64,000 nt of DNA. Origin: Chloromonas sp. AAM2. Taxonomy: Eukaryota > Chlorophyta > Chlorophyceae > Chlamydomonadales > Chlamydomonadaceae. Position numbers and translations under genes: made by a program. Under the pieces are notes generated by a model. The model saw only the letters and a list, made by a program, of their open reading frames with translations. It had not been told where the DNA came from and did no database searches. Positions 1 to 19,300 of this stretch are shown here, piece after piece; positions within the stretch are counted from its first letter, which is position 1; every line of letters starts with the position of its first letter. The stretch lies in the NCBI GenBank assembly GCA_004335635.1, contig QAXH01004147.1, positions 313 through 64,312 of the forward strand. Reading direction: 5' to 3'.

Positions 1-185
1 AATATACGCCGCATGGCACGTATACGCGTATATATACGTATAAAGTAAGCGTATACGTACGCGTATAAGCGTATTACGGTTGAAAGCGTATATATCCGCC
101 TATTTTCGGCCTTGGCGTGTGTATACGTATAAAAGACGCGTATATACGTATAGTCTAAATATACGCATATACGCCTGGCACAACC
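1..185. repeat. CGTATA-rich satellite-like tract
   Basis: The first 185 bases are dominated by imperfect copies of TATACG/CGTATA, giving an alternating purine-pyrimidine sequence unlike the rest of the window. No frame encodes a plausible protein. It could be the edge of a satellite array or the end of a mobile element; the window starts inside it, so its true extent is unknown. Confidence 0.6.
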
Positions 186-404
186 CTACTGACTGTGTAT
201 GCCCAGCAGCCTTAGTTTAATCTGTCCTTGGTTGGGCCCACAAAGGGCCGTCTTTGAGGGGCGGTAATTTATGTTACAATCAGAGACGGTGCACAACTCA
301 GCTACAAGATCATCCAGTTGCTCATGCAGTTCATGGGCTCCCGTTATTGCTGGCCCCTCGTGTCATGGCAGCATGAGGTAAAATCCCAGTAGGATTGTTG
401 ATAA
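186..404. other. Non-coding spacer
   Basis: I see no supported gene or RNA here. It separates the CGTATA tract from the left inverted repeat of the ankyrin-gene cassette. Confidence 0.4.
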
Positions 405-437
405 GAAAAAAGACATTTGCCAGTTCTGGGACAATTT
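405..437 (-). repeat. Left 33-bp inverted repeat flanking the ankyrin gene
   Basis: The reverse complement of this stretch matches 2381-2413 at 32 of 33 positions; the core is TGTCCCAGAACTGGCAAA followed by a short T run. The two copies face each other and enclose the ankyrin ORF, as terminal or subterminal inverted repeats of a DNA transposon would. Related cores lie at 46481, 49897 and 51629. Confidence 0.75.
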
Positions 438-694
438 GACGGGTTCCTGTGGTGTGCTGGCACTGATGCAGCCATGACGCGGTGTAGCCCACACACGGGA
501 CTGCACAGGGGTTGTGACAGGAGGCGAGGTGTGTTGCTTGTCCTTGATGCCACCCTTTCTCACGCTAACAACCTAATATGCATGCACATCCCAACTCAGA
601 CGTGTAAGGAAAACCACCGTGTTCCCACACAGGTCCCACGTGTAAGGTCCCACACAGGTCAGCAGAGCGCGACTCAATGCTTATGTTGGGTCAC

Positions 695-2335
695 CTACAT
701 GTGCTCCACATAGTCCAGTAGCACACGCATCATCTCTGATTGGCCATTACGATCAGCATATCTCAACGCTGCATCATCATGCGCATGGACATGAGCACCA
801 CGTTTCAGCAGCACGTGCAGCACCTCGGCATGGCCCCAATGAGCAGCTTCTCTCAGTGCATCATCATCACATGCATGGACATCAGCACCATGGTCCAGAA
901 GCATACGCACCACCTCTGCATGGCCATTACAAGCAGCTTCTCTCAGTGCAATATCATCATCCGCATGGACAGCAGCACCATGGTTCAGAAGCACACGCAC
1001 CACCTCTGCATGGCCATTGAAAGCAGCACAGCTCAGTGCTTCATCGTCACGCGCATGGACGTCGACACCATGGTCCAGCAGCACGTGCACCACCTCGGCA
1101 TGGCGCCAAAGAGCAGCACGTCTAAATGCTTCATCATCACATGCATGGACATCAGCACCATGGTCCAGAAGCATACGCACCACCTCTGCATGGCCCCGAA
1201 GAGCAGCTTCTCTCAGTGCCATATCACCACCCGCATGGACAGCAGCACCATGGTTCAGCAGCATACGCACCACCTCTGCATGGCCATTGAAAGCAGCACA
1301 GCTCAGTGCTTTATCATCACTTGCATGGACGTCGACACCATGGTCCAGCAGCACGTGCACCACCTGGGCATGGCCCCAAAGAGCAGCTTCTCTCAGTGCA
1401 TCATCATCACATGCATGGACATCAGCACCATGGTCCAGAAGCATACATACCACCTCTGCATGGCCATTACAAGCAGCTTCTCTCAGTGCATCATCATCAC
1501 ATGCATGGACATCAGCACCATGGTCCAGAAGCATACGCACCACCTCTGCATGGCCATTACAAGCAGCTTCTCTCAGTGCCTTATCATCACCCGCATGGAC
1601 AGCAGCACCATGGTTCAGCAGCATGTGCACCACCTCTGCATGGCCATTGAAAGCAGCATATCTCAGCGCTGCATCATTACCCGCATGGGCATTAGAACCC
1701 TGGCCTAGCAGCATACGCACCACCTCTGCATGGCCATCGAAAGCAGCATACCTCAGTGCTTCACCATCACCCGCATGGACGTCGACACCATGGTCCAGCA
1801 GCACATGCACCACCTCGGCATGGCCACAACGCGCAGCACGTCTGAATGCTTCATCATCACGCGCATGGACATCAGCACCATGGCCCAGCAGCATACGCAC
1901 CACCTCGGCATGGCCACAACGAGCAGCACACCTGAGTGCTTCATCATCATTCGCATGGACGTCCGCACCACGCCTCACCAGAGCTTGCACAGCCTCAACT
2001 TTACCATGTCTGATTGCATGCAGCAACGCTGCGATCAAACTGCCATGGCGTACAGTCAGCCAGGTGGCCAACTGTTGTGGATCGGCCGCCATGGTCTGGA
2101 ATGCATGCAACCAACTCTTGCAAAACGGGCCTACCACGCCTGCACTGGCCATGATCTGCACAAGGACGTTGCCAGGCATCTGACAAGCCAGCTTGTACCA
2201 GTTAGGACCATCACACGCCACGTTGATCGGGAGTGCGCTGTCAATCATTTCCAAGGATTTGCCCGATGATTGCATGCAATCACATGAGAGCTGAAGGTAG
2301 GCGCTGAGTGGGGTGAGCTGGCTAAGCAACCGCAT
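695..2335 (-). CDS. Ankyrin-repeat protein with 30-residue period, intronless
   Basis: A 546-residue protein is encoded in one uninterrupted exon, while almost every other gene here has many introns. From about residue 95 to the end it is built of roughly 15 ankyrin-type units of pattern ALRxAAxxGHAEVVRxLL-(D/N)HGAxVHAxDD. The unit is 30 residues (90 bp) instead of the canonical 33. Units are very similar at DNA level, indicating recent expansion or homogenisation. The first 95 residues lack repeats; a segment around MPGNVLVQIM...FCKSWLHAF loosely resembles an F-box but is too weak to call. Ankyrin arrays bind proteins; no catalytic domain is visible. Thirty-residue units of this type are typical of giant-virus ankyrin proteins. 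The start is the first ATG of the open frame. The gene lies within inverted repeats at 405-437 and 2381-2413. Confidence 0.85.
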   Translation of the reverse strand: MRLLSQLTPLSAYLQLSCDCMQSSGKSLEMIDSALPINVACDGPNWYKLACQMPGNVLVQIMASAGVVGPFCKSWLHAFQTMAADPQQLATWLTVRHGSLIAALLHAIRHGKVEAVQALVRRGADVHANDDEALRCAARCGHAEVVRMLLGHGADVHARDDEAFRRAARCGHAEVVHVLLDHGVDVHAGDGEALRYAAFDGHAEVVRMLLGQGSNAHAGNDAALRYAAFNGHAEVVHMLLNHGAAVHAGDDKALREAACNGHAEVVRMLLDHGADVHACDDDALREAACNGHAEVVCMLLDHGADVHACDDDALREAALWGHAQVVHVLLDHGVDVHASDDKALSCAAFNGHAEVVRMLLNHGAAVHAGGDMALREAALRGHAEVVRMLLDHGADVHACDDEAFRRAALWRHAEVVHVLLDHGVDVHARDDEALSCAAFNGHAEVVRVLLNHGAAVHADDDIALREAACNGHAEVVRMLLDHGADVHACDDDALREAAHWGHAEVLHVLLKRGAHVHAHDDAALRYADRNGQSEMMRVLLDYVEHM

Positions 2336-2380
2336 GTGTGGCCATTTCTGGATGAGATCACATCGTAGGCCAATTCACGA

Positions 2381-2413
2381 AAATTGTCCCAGAACTGGCA
2401 AATATCTTTTTTC
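2381..2413 (+). repeat. Right 33-bp inverted repeat flanking the ankyrin gene
   Basis: Inverted partner of 405-437 with a single mismatch in 33 bases. The distance between outer ends is 2,009 bp, so the ankyrin gene fills most of the enclosed segment. I could not identify a convincing target-site duplication just outside. Confidence 0.75.
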
Positions 2414-3037
2414 CAAATTGTTGACAGGCAACTGCTGGAGAGTTGAAGCGGTTGAAGATGGGCGATCAGCCATATCCTGCATATACATAAGGAAGCATCG
2501 CATTGTTGGACACTAGTCTTCAGTCCATAGCTTAAACGGTAACATCCTGTTCATTGTACAATGTATAGCTTACACGGCTACAGTGCAAGGTATCGCTCCA
2601 GTGTCAGCATGCAGTCTCACCTGCCGTTGCTTCAACTGCAGCTCTGCAAGGTCGCAGGGATAGTGCCTTTAATTAAAGCGTTTCATCCTCACAAAAGCTG
2701 TTGCAATCTCGAGGCAGTTGACTTTGCCTCCTGGTATAAGATAGGACGGTCTCAAACCCGAGTTGGGGTATCAGCCCGGACTGAGAAGTCATCTGCAGCT
2801 GCATCTGTGCAACCGCACATCTGAGCCATTGCATTGGAAACAGTCGGTCTGGATCCATCGGCGCATCACACCATATTGGATCCAGAAAAGATGGCGGTTG
2901 GCTCCAACCGAAAGTGCAGGAGAAAAGGGTGATCCTCGACACCAATTGCCCCAGTGGCTCGCGGCACCACATCCTTGTTATCCTGTCGAATCGTTCCGCA
3001 ATCGTGTGGCTTGATCTACGAACGCAGGCCTGCAGCA
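2414..3037. other. Spacer upstream of GluRS
   Basis: No convincing exon is seen. Short open frames exist on both strands but lack coding character. Two related copies of a TATAGCTTAcACGG-like string lie near 2526 and 2565. Promoter and 5' UTR of the GluRS gene are expected in this interval. Confidence 0.35.
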
Positions 3038-9695
<6,658 letters not shown>

Positions 9696-10359
9696 TTCAC
9701 GTGACCTGCGTACACTTCTGAACTGCCGCTACAGGCAGCTAAGGACCTGTGTATGAGCGACCGTTGCCTATTCATCTTACAGATATGTCCTGCCTGCTAC
9801 TGAACAATCGTCTGTTGGTTACCATTACTATCACGGTGTGTCGTAATCCCCTTCACATGTATGTTGGACGGGCTGGACTCCCTCCCTGCACGTGAGCCTT
9901 GGTCGTATTCCGGACTGACTGACCTCTATGTGTTTACCTTCTGCCTGACATTTGAAGGACAATACCGGGGATTTTATTTCAAGATGCAGCCCCTGTTCTC
10001 TTTACATGCAGCCAACACCCACAACCTTCTGATGCTCTCAGCACAACAAAATGAATGAGTACAAGTAATTCTTCGTACGAATTCTACTGAATATCATGCA
10101 AGGACGTCAAAATGCTAAGCACATAATGCCAGCGACAGGCCTGTATGTGCAAGTGTGTTGGCATGCCAGTCTTCACAATATCAAATGCCACACAAATTCT
10201 GTGTCATGAACCGAGACTAATGAAAGACCAAGGGTAGGCCTAGTAAAAATCACACAACCACACCAGTCACACGGCGCGTCACTATATGGCCGAGTTGACG
10301 CTACGCGGTACGGCAATCAATGTGCACTTTATGCATCCAGCTGCTTTCCCAGCAGCCCA
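9696..10359. other. Convergent 3' spacer between GluRS and ClpB
   Basis: This holds the 3' ends of two converging genes. I see no further gene. One copy of a short dispersed repeat (9841-9890) lies here. On the minus strand a TGTAA, the usual green-algal polyadenylation signal, occurs near 10000 and could serve ClpB. Confidence 0.4.
9841..9890 (+). repeat. Short dispersed repeat, copy 1
   Basis: About 50 bp with core AATCCCCTTCACATGTA followed by a GGACGGGxTGGAxTCCCT-like string. A close copy is at 41784-41830 and a diverged one at 52371-52420. The second half resembles a tRNA B-box loosely, so a degraded SINE is possible, but no A-box is evident. Confidence 0.5.
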
Positions 10360-13300
10360 CTACCAGCTGCCACTGCCCCCTGACCGGCTGCCAGCCATCG
10401 CCGGCTCCTGCTGCGGCTGTTGTTGCACCTGCTTCTCCCCATGCCTCAGCAGCAGGCCCTGCTCGTCAGCCTCCACTATCACCGTGTCCTCTTCCACAAA
10501 GTCGCCTCTGAGGATGGCCTTGGCTAGGGTGGTCTCGAGCTCACGCTGGACAGCACGCTTGACAGGTCTGCGCACAGTACCACACCGTACCACACACATG
10601 CACGTTGAAACAACCGCAACCTCAGCCCTGACCACACCTTCACAGCGCACCACAACACCACACTGGTCCCCAGCTCCCCCCTCCTCCCTGGCTCATAACA
10701 GGAGGTGTCATGCGGTGTCATTGGAACTGACACTCGTTGAGACTAGGGTCTTCGTCATGCCCCACCGTCATGCACCCTTCATGTTTCACGACACCCTGCC
10801 TGGCTCCTCACCTTGCACCGTAGACCGGGTCGTAGCCCTGCTTGCCCAGCCACTGCACAGCAGTCTCATCCAGCTCTAGGGCAATCTTCTTGTCAGCCAG
10901 ACGCTTAGCAACACGCTTAACCTGCAAAAAGAAGCATCACATTTGCACAACAGTAGATCAGTAACCAACAGGCGACAAAGTCCCGTCAAAGCTCCGTTCA
11001 TCCAGCTGAGCATGAATCACAATTCAGTCCTCAATTCTCACCTGCAGCCTGACGATGGCGTTGATTTGCTCCAGTCCAAGCGGATCGAACATGATGAACT
11101 CGTCAATGCGGTTGATGAACTCGGGGCGGAAGTGACCGCGAACCTGCACACACAAGTGTTATCTACTTAGTCTGCACCGCAAGCCGGACTTCAATATGTA
11201 GCACCCACGCTCAATGGAGTGTTAGGCCTGTAGACATGGCTTCCATCAGCTTCCAGGCCTCCCCATGCATCCTTTGGCACAGCTGTTGTCAGTTCTATAC
11301 CACCTGTCGACCTGTGGCCTGACAGCTCCAACCATCCCTCACTTGTAGACCCTCTTCAGCCTTTGCCCATCAGTCCTTACCGCCCTGCCAGCAACGCCTT
11401 ACTCCTTAGCATCAACCAACATTTCAGAGGGTTCCAGGTCTGTAGACATACGGCCTGCCACATTACATGCAAAGCCTCCCGTCCATCCTGCCTATCCGTC
11501 ACTTACCGCAGTCATGACCATCCTGCGCAGGACCTCGGGCTCCTCATCCATTTCCAGGAGGGCAGAGCTGCCCAGGTTTGAGGTCATGATGATGATAGAG
11601 TTCTTGAAGCTCACCACACGACCCTGCAGGAAAGCCACAAAGCAAATATATCACATGTGGCTGTCTGCCCTCCAGCCACCATTGGTGTACACAGTGGTTT
11701 TGGCCATTTGAAAATTGCAACTTTTTGCCGGTCACGCCGATTGCCCAATGCATGTGTTCTGGCATGGTGTGGGGCAGCGTGCAGGGACAATATTATCAGT
11801 GGAACTGCGCAGCACTGCTTTGTCAAAGCAACGCAGCGAGGCCACCAGCGCGAGTTCAGGTCAGACAGTCGCCCGGAGTCGCCCTTCAGCTGCTAGGCAC
11901 TGCTTGGCCGAAGCAAAACAGTCAGACAAGAGCGCACAGGGGAGATGGCTGCCTCCCAGCAACAAGACACATGGCGTCCTGGCAAGTCATGGCATAATAC
12001 GCCATTGCTCTGATGCATACCCCAGGCACACACCGTCCTGGCTTCCTGCACCTCGTCCCACCTGCGAGTCCGTCACTCTGCCATCGTCCAGCACTTGCAG
12101 CAGCACATTGAACACATCGGCGTGCGCCTTCTCCACTTCATCAAAAAGGATCACGCTGTACGGCCGCCGCCTGACGGCCTCCGTCAGCTGACCACCCTCG
12201 TCATAGCCCACGTAGCCGGGAGGTGCGCCAATGAGTCGGCTCACGCTGTGCTTCTCCATGTACTCACTCATGTCAATGCGAACCTGGAAAGGCAATGCAC
12301 GTATGACCACGGGTCAAGCAATTGGATCAATTATTTCATACTTTTAGGCAGGTTAGCAGCAGCGGCAGCGAGAAGTGGCCATGGAGAGAAAAAGGCAGGG
12401 TGTCTGCGAGGGCCAGGCACATGCGTGCAGCAGCAAAGCGTGTGGAATAAGATGGGCAAGACACAAGTGCGGTTTTGCAACTGATGCGGGATGGATGGGT
12501 TCAGTGCTCCTTTAACCCACCATTGCCTCCTCTGTGTTGAACAAGTAGGTGGCCAACGCCTTGGCAAGCTCAGTCTTGCCCACACCTGCAGAAAGGCACG
12601 CAATCACGAGTCTTAATGCACATGCTAAACGGCACACCCAAGCAATCAGCATTCAAACTGCTGACGGTGATATCCAACCTACTCTACCCTGTGTGCACAC
12701 CTGAGCGCCAACCTCGTGTGTGTGCATGCACCTGCTTCCAACTCTGGCAGACGCCCATGCATGTGAAACCCTTTTCTGTGTGACATCAATCAACAACACC
12801 TCACAGTCACTGAGTGTGCCACGTTGCTATCCTCAAGCCTTCCCCTTTCCCACGCACCAACAACACCTGCCTATCCTCATCCTGCCTGGCCCGCCCCTCC
12901 CTCCACCTGTTGGCCCAAGGAACATGAAGCTAGCAATTGGCTTCTCCGGGTCGCTCATGCCCGCCCTGCTGCGCTGGATTGCGTCCGCCACCGCTGTCAC
13001 CGCATCGTCCTGCCCCACCACCCGCTGGTGTAAGACATCGCTGAGGTGCAGCAGCTTCTCACGCTCACTCTCAACGAGCTTGGACACGGGGATGCCTGCG
13101 CGGGAAACGGGGCGAGCACACTGACAGGTAAGGGAGGTCAACGGAAGGCCATCATCATTGTTACAATTTGCCCATCTCAAGTATATATAAGTTCTTCTTT
13201 GCCATGTATCATCCCAAGTATTCTTTGTCAGAAATGAGGGCTGCGAGGAAGAAGATTCCAAAGATTCATTGTCAAAGTTGAGGTCTTCGAGGAAAAACAA

Positions 13301-16300
13301 ACGCAATCAGTAGCACAGAAGCCAGCTGACGATCACAGTTGCAACAACATCTGCTGCAACATGTGTTTGCGTCCCCATGCTTGGCAGCTGAGGCGAATTT
13401 CTGCATGGACTTGCTATCCCGCAGCCAACTCTCTCCAAGCCTCTCATGCCTTCTTCCTGCTCTGCTTCAGCTGTCTTGCCGTCCAGCCACCCTATCCCCT
13501 CGTCCCCTCCCCTGCGTGCTCACCGGTCCACTTGGAGATGATCTCAGCTATGTCCGCCTCGGTGACCTCCTCCTTGAGCAGCTTGGACCCGTTGGACCCG
13601 TCCGCCCGCGCCTTGCGCACCATGGTGTCCTCCGCAGCCTACAGCATGCACGCGTGCGGCGTGTGTCCAAGGATTGCAACAGGGCGCACCAGGACCAAAA
13701 CGTGCCTGTGCTCCAGCAACAGGGACTTACCACGTGATCACGTTCAAACACGTTTGAAGCTGCTCATGTCCACTACTCTCCACATCACTTGCCACCTTCA
13801 CTGCGTCCTGATGCATGTAATTGCCAAACTCAACCCCAAAGCCAAGCCCCGAAGCCAAGACTCCATCTGAACTGCCCTTCCTTTGCCTCAACCTGAACCC
13901 CCTGGCCTGTGCCACCCAGCCGTGTCCCCCCCGGCCCTACCTTGAGTTGCTTCTGCAGGTCCAGCAGCGTGCCGTACTTGAGCTCGGCTGCTCGGTTGAG
14001 ATCGTACTCACGCTCGGCCCGCTGAGCGTCCAGATTGACTCGCTCAATCTCCTCCTTCAGGTCCTGTGAGGCGCAGGGGACAGCCAGACAGACAACATGT
14101 GCGACACTGAATGCACCCCAGCATATTAACCACACGTGTGACGTTATACGCACCCGTGTAAACGCAGTGAAAGGTGTCTGCATTGTGAAGACCTAGTCTT
14201 GTGACTGTACACGGGGTACAGATCCCGGTAGCTGCTGCGGGTGCAGGTCCATCCCTCGCATCCATCCGGGCTTGAGCCCAGGACGAGAGCCAGACTTGGA
14301 GGCTCAGCCCCCACAGGCGACCCAAGTACTCACAGCCAGTGCCTACGGAAACTGCCGACTGCGCTCAAGACACGTCCCAGCACCCCTCACACCTGTATGT
14401 GCGCCATCTCGTTCTTCTCCGCCCTCCACCTAGCCGTGATCTGCTTCTGCGTGGCCTTGAGCGCTGATAGCTCTGTGTCGAGTGTGGCCAGGCGGGCGGC
14501 GGCCGCCCGGTCCTTGGGTGCCGCCTTGGTCAGGGAGAGGCGCTCCATCTCCAGCTGGAGAACCTGCGTAGGGCATAGGGCAAGACTAGGGATGCTCAAA
14601 GGGTATTCGGCTTCAAGGGTGTCCTTTGAATCGTCCTGGCCTTCAAACTTTACCAGGTCCAGTAGCCCGTAATCAAAGGCGACGTACAGGAAGAGGTGCT
14701 GTTCAGGCCCTGCAGGTGTGGTCTCACCTTGCACCTTGCACCTTGCACCTTGCACCTTGACGTTTCTCAATGACGTTGTGCCACTCGGGTAAGTTCTGCT
14801 TATGCATCAGATATTCAGGTCTGGATACCAACTACAGACATGTGCTCTCACCGTGGCCTGACTATTGAGTGTGGAATGGAACCCTTTCCACGCCAGCCTT
14901 ACCTTCCTATCCACTTCGTCCAGCATCTCGGGCTTGCTAGTGATCTCCATCTTCAGTTTGGCTGCAGCCTCGTCCACCAGATCAATGGCTTTGTCGGGGA
15001 GGAACCTGAATGTGAGGTGTAAAACAGTTGACAATGGTCAAGGAATGAAACGTGAGTATGATTTGCAGGCGTTTCATGATATAGCGAAATGATGCACTGA
15101 ACACTGGTTAATCATACCTGTAGAGATGATGATCCGTTCAATCCAGGATGAAATGACAAGGAATATGGCGTGCACATGGTGCAGCCCTCACGTCACCATT
15201 GTATGAACTGCTTACATTGTACTCGTCAAACACACTTTGATCGACTGGCAAGTGGAATGGTTCGCACAAGCAGGATGAGGCAGGCCGATCAAATCTGATA
15301 AACAGCTCAAAAGTGGTGCAGTGGCAGGACATACAGTGTGGCAGTGGCAGTGTGGCAGTGGCAGTGTGGCAGTGGCAGGACAAACTGCCAAGTCCAACTG
15401 CGAGGGTGTGGTGCCAGGCGTTGGCTGCAGCTGCGCCCCGCCCACCTGTCCGCTATGTATCTGTCCGAGAGCACGGCCGCCTCCACAAGCGCGCTGTCCG
15501 ATATGCGCACGCCGTGGTGCAGCTCGTAGCGCTCCCTAAGGCCCCTGAGAATGCTCACGGTTTGGGCTACACTCGGCTGCTCAACGTACACCTGAGGGCA
15601 AGGCAAGGAAAGGCAAGGCAAGGAAGGGACTCGGTAAACACATTTTTCAATGACATCTGATTGCTCCATTGTCGGAGCTGGCAAAGCAACGTGAACAAGA
15701 CCAACAGCTGTTAACAAGTCACAACTGTGATCAGGTATGCCCATACGCGAATCGAGACGAGGCGAAGTATCCTCAAGCAGCTCCTTTCACGATCAAGAAT
15801 ACCATGCACCCCTCCACGCTCCATGCCTGTCACCTACCTGTTGAAATCGCCTCTCCAGCGCCGGGTCCTTCTCAATGTACTTCCTATACTCATCCAGCGT
15901 GGTTGCGCCGATGCAGCGCAGCTCGCCCCTTCCCAGCATGGGCTTGAGCAGGTTGCCCGCATCCATGGCTCCCCCTGAGGCGCCCGCGCCCACAACCTGA
16001 ACAGCAACAGAAGACAAGCAGGTCAACCATGTCCGCCACACCACAACAAGCCTTGCAACCGCAACAACAGCACATCAATGGCGAAGGGAAGCACATGGGT
16101 GAGCTGAGCTGATGCTCAGACTGGCATGCCGCTGATCCATGGGCTGTCACCTCACATCTGCGCCGCCACTATGGACGACTTATGCCACAAACCTACAGTG
16201 TGGATTTCATCGATGAACAGGATGATCTTTCCGGCTGAGTCCGTGACCTCCTTGATGACTGACTTAAGTCGGTCCTCGAACTCACCCCGATACTTGGCAC

Positions 16301-19300
16301 CTGCGGCCAGAGCACACACACGCATGCACAAGCGGCTGTAATGACCTTCGAATTGTGACGTGGCCACTGCGCCTCACAGAGTACGGTTCATGTGCACAGG
16401 CACATATGAGAAAGGCAAGCAGGCCATGTGGCCAGAGCGCACACGCATGCACGAATATTCGTGGCACCCCTTTGTGGTGCTGTGGTCTAGCCACTAACAC
16501 CATCGTACGGCTCACGCCACACCACGGATGTGACAAAGAGATGAAGGCATGCACGGTGTGGTTGTGTACTGCAGAAATGCGTCCAGCCATGTTGTAGTTC
16601 TATCATGCCTTGCCTGCGTTTGAGTTTCACAGCGAAGGGCCCGCGGCCAGTTGAAATCAACGTACAGTGAGACCTTCAAAGTGAAACCGACAACCAGTGG
16701 ATGGCGCAACATGCAGCATTGCGAGGCAGTGGCACCGGCCTGTTACCTGCTATGAGCGCTCCCATGTCGAGTGCCATGAGCAGCCTGCCCTGCAGTGCCT
16801 CGGGCACGTCATTGGACACGATGCGCTGCGCGAGGCCCTCGGCCACAGCGGTCTGGAGGAATAGCACACAAAGGCAAGGTCTGATGTCACGGGGTTGAGC
16901 AGGTGGAGGTGAGCACAGCCGCACCAGGGCTGTGTGTTGTTGTAACAGTTACAATGTGTTCTGAGGTCCAGATGGGCAAGTTTCAGCGCATCAGCTAGCG
17001 CCATAGTCTAGGATTAGCAAACTGAATATCTGGGTTGCAACCGTCTGTCTGCGTCTCCATCAGCACAGAGAACGGTGGCCAAGCATCAGCCAATGTTCTG
17101 CCCTGTGCTAGTGCACAGCAGGTGTTCTAAGCCCGTCCACGGACGCTGATATGTCTCTTTCCCTGGCCTCAAGTCATCCAGCCAACTGTCCTGGCCCTAG
17201 AGTAGCTGCCTAAATCGCTACTGAACCCCCACTCCTCTTCACCTCACCTTCCCCACACCAGGCTCTCCGATGAGCACGGGGTTGTTCTTCGTGCGGCGGG
17301 ACAGGATCTGAATGGCACGCCGCACCTCCTCGTCGCGACCGATCACGGGGTCAAGCTTACCCTCACGCGCAGCCTAACACAACACAAACAAGCAGGCACT
17401 GTACAGGTGATTAGTTTAACATACTTTGGCTTTTCCGACTCTTATCCTATGCTTGTTGCAAACCTTGTGGCTTGAAACGTGACAAGCATGAAGCCTCCTC
17501 TGCTGCATGAACACTACCACCGGGCTAGTGTCACCCTGTCACCATTGCATGTTACTTGTGGCCGAAATTCCAGCACAGCCTGCCTGTGTGCCTTTCTGCA
17601 CCTTTGTCCCCTTGCCCCTTGTCTGGGCCTCCGCTGGCCGCCCATCTGCTCCTCTGCCTCCCTGCCTCCCTGCCTCCCTGCCTCCCTGGCCCCCCGCCCC
17701 CCTGCTCCTCTGCCCCGGCCCCCACACACCTGTGTCAGGTCGCGTGCGTACTTGGCCAGAGCCTCGTACTTTCCCTCGGGGTCCTGGTCAAGCACCTTGT
17801 TGGTGCCGCGCACATCCTTGATGGCCTGGGAACACACAACACACACACACACACAACGCACATGATAAAGCCTAATACGTGAACCTTAGAGCGTCTGTAA
17901 CAATGATAAAACCTGCAACACTGAATGGTCCTTGTTCCAACGTGCAGCGCAACAATCACCACTTAGCTGTCTCCCGTTCATGGGCTGCTGCGATTGATGC
18001 GCTGTGAAGACGCCCATCTGCAATGACGCCCTGTGCAGCCGACCGTCTGAACACCCAGTAAGGCACCCCAGTGTGTGTGTCATGGATGTGCCTGGAACAG
18101 CCAGACCCCAACCAATGTCCCACCTGTTCGATCTTGTCCGTTGTTAGTCCCTCACTCTTGAACATTGCCGCCCCAAAGCGCGGGTCGTCCACCAGCGCCA
18201 GCAGCAGGTGCTCCACGCTCACGTACTGGTCGCCCCACCGGGACTTGAACTCCATGGCCTGGTTCACCACACCCTCGAGGTTGCGGCCTAGCACCTGCAC
18301 AGGCAGAGGACATGCCAGCAAAACAACACTGAGCCTGCTACACCACTTCCGCAGCCTATGACAGCCCGATACGCCATTCAGGTGCACCCAATTTCACTAC
18401 CTGTCTTGCTTCCCAGCACCTGGGTCGCTATTTAATTGCCTGTACATCTCCTTTCTCCACCTTTGCCGGCCCAAGCCTTTGCTTGCACTGTCCAGTAACA
18501 GTGCTGTAACAGCCCATCCACGTGCTGTAACAGCCCATTCAAGTGCTGTAATCACCCGCGCACGTGCCGTACGGCCCATCAACGGGCTGCAACGACCCAC
18601 CTGCGCCCCAACCTGTAACAGCCCAACCTGCAGGCTGGCGCCTCACCTGTGCCGCGTCCCCGCTGACTTTCGGCCCCTTTCTGATGTACGAGTCCACACG
18701 CTCCAGTATGCGGGTGGCGTCGCTGCCCGCCTTGGCCAGCACACGCCTGGCCAGGCCGTTGGGCTGCTCCAGGAGGGCCTTGGTCAGGTGCTCGGTCTCA
18801 ACGATCTGCTGACTGGACTCCTTGGCGATCTCGGGAGCAGCAATGATGGCCTACGTAGCACGTGACAAAGGCGTTGCTATGCAAGAGAACACAAACCTGT
18901 TTGCGGTCTTGTCATGCCCTGTGCAGCTTCAAATTGATGCCCAGGGCAGCTCATGAATGCGCCAAAACAGTGCTGCTTGTGGCGCTTACCAATCAGGGAA
19001 GACACATCTGATGCCACTGTCCGCTACAGGTGATGGCCACGCAATGGCAAGCGTTGCTTGCGTGCATATAAGGGCCGATATGCCGGAATCTTAAGGGATG
19101 TTCTCAGACATGCTGTGAAACCAGTGCCTCACCTGCCAAGCTTTCTCAGTAAACTCGTTCTGCGTGATCTTGCGACCGCTGGTGTTGTTGTTGGTGCTCG
19201 CTGCTACCACCACAGCCCCACGCCTGGCAGGCCTAAAGACGCATAGGCACACTGGCGAGCAGATTTAGGGACACTGTGTTGTGCAGTAGTGCAGATGTTG

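Noticed and set aside
740..2269. Several long plus-strand open frames (His/Ser/Met-rich) over the ankyrin gene
   Set aside because: They follow from the 90-bp periodicity of the antisense ankyrin repeats, which keeps other frames open. The minus-strand reading is the one with a recognisable domain.
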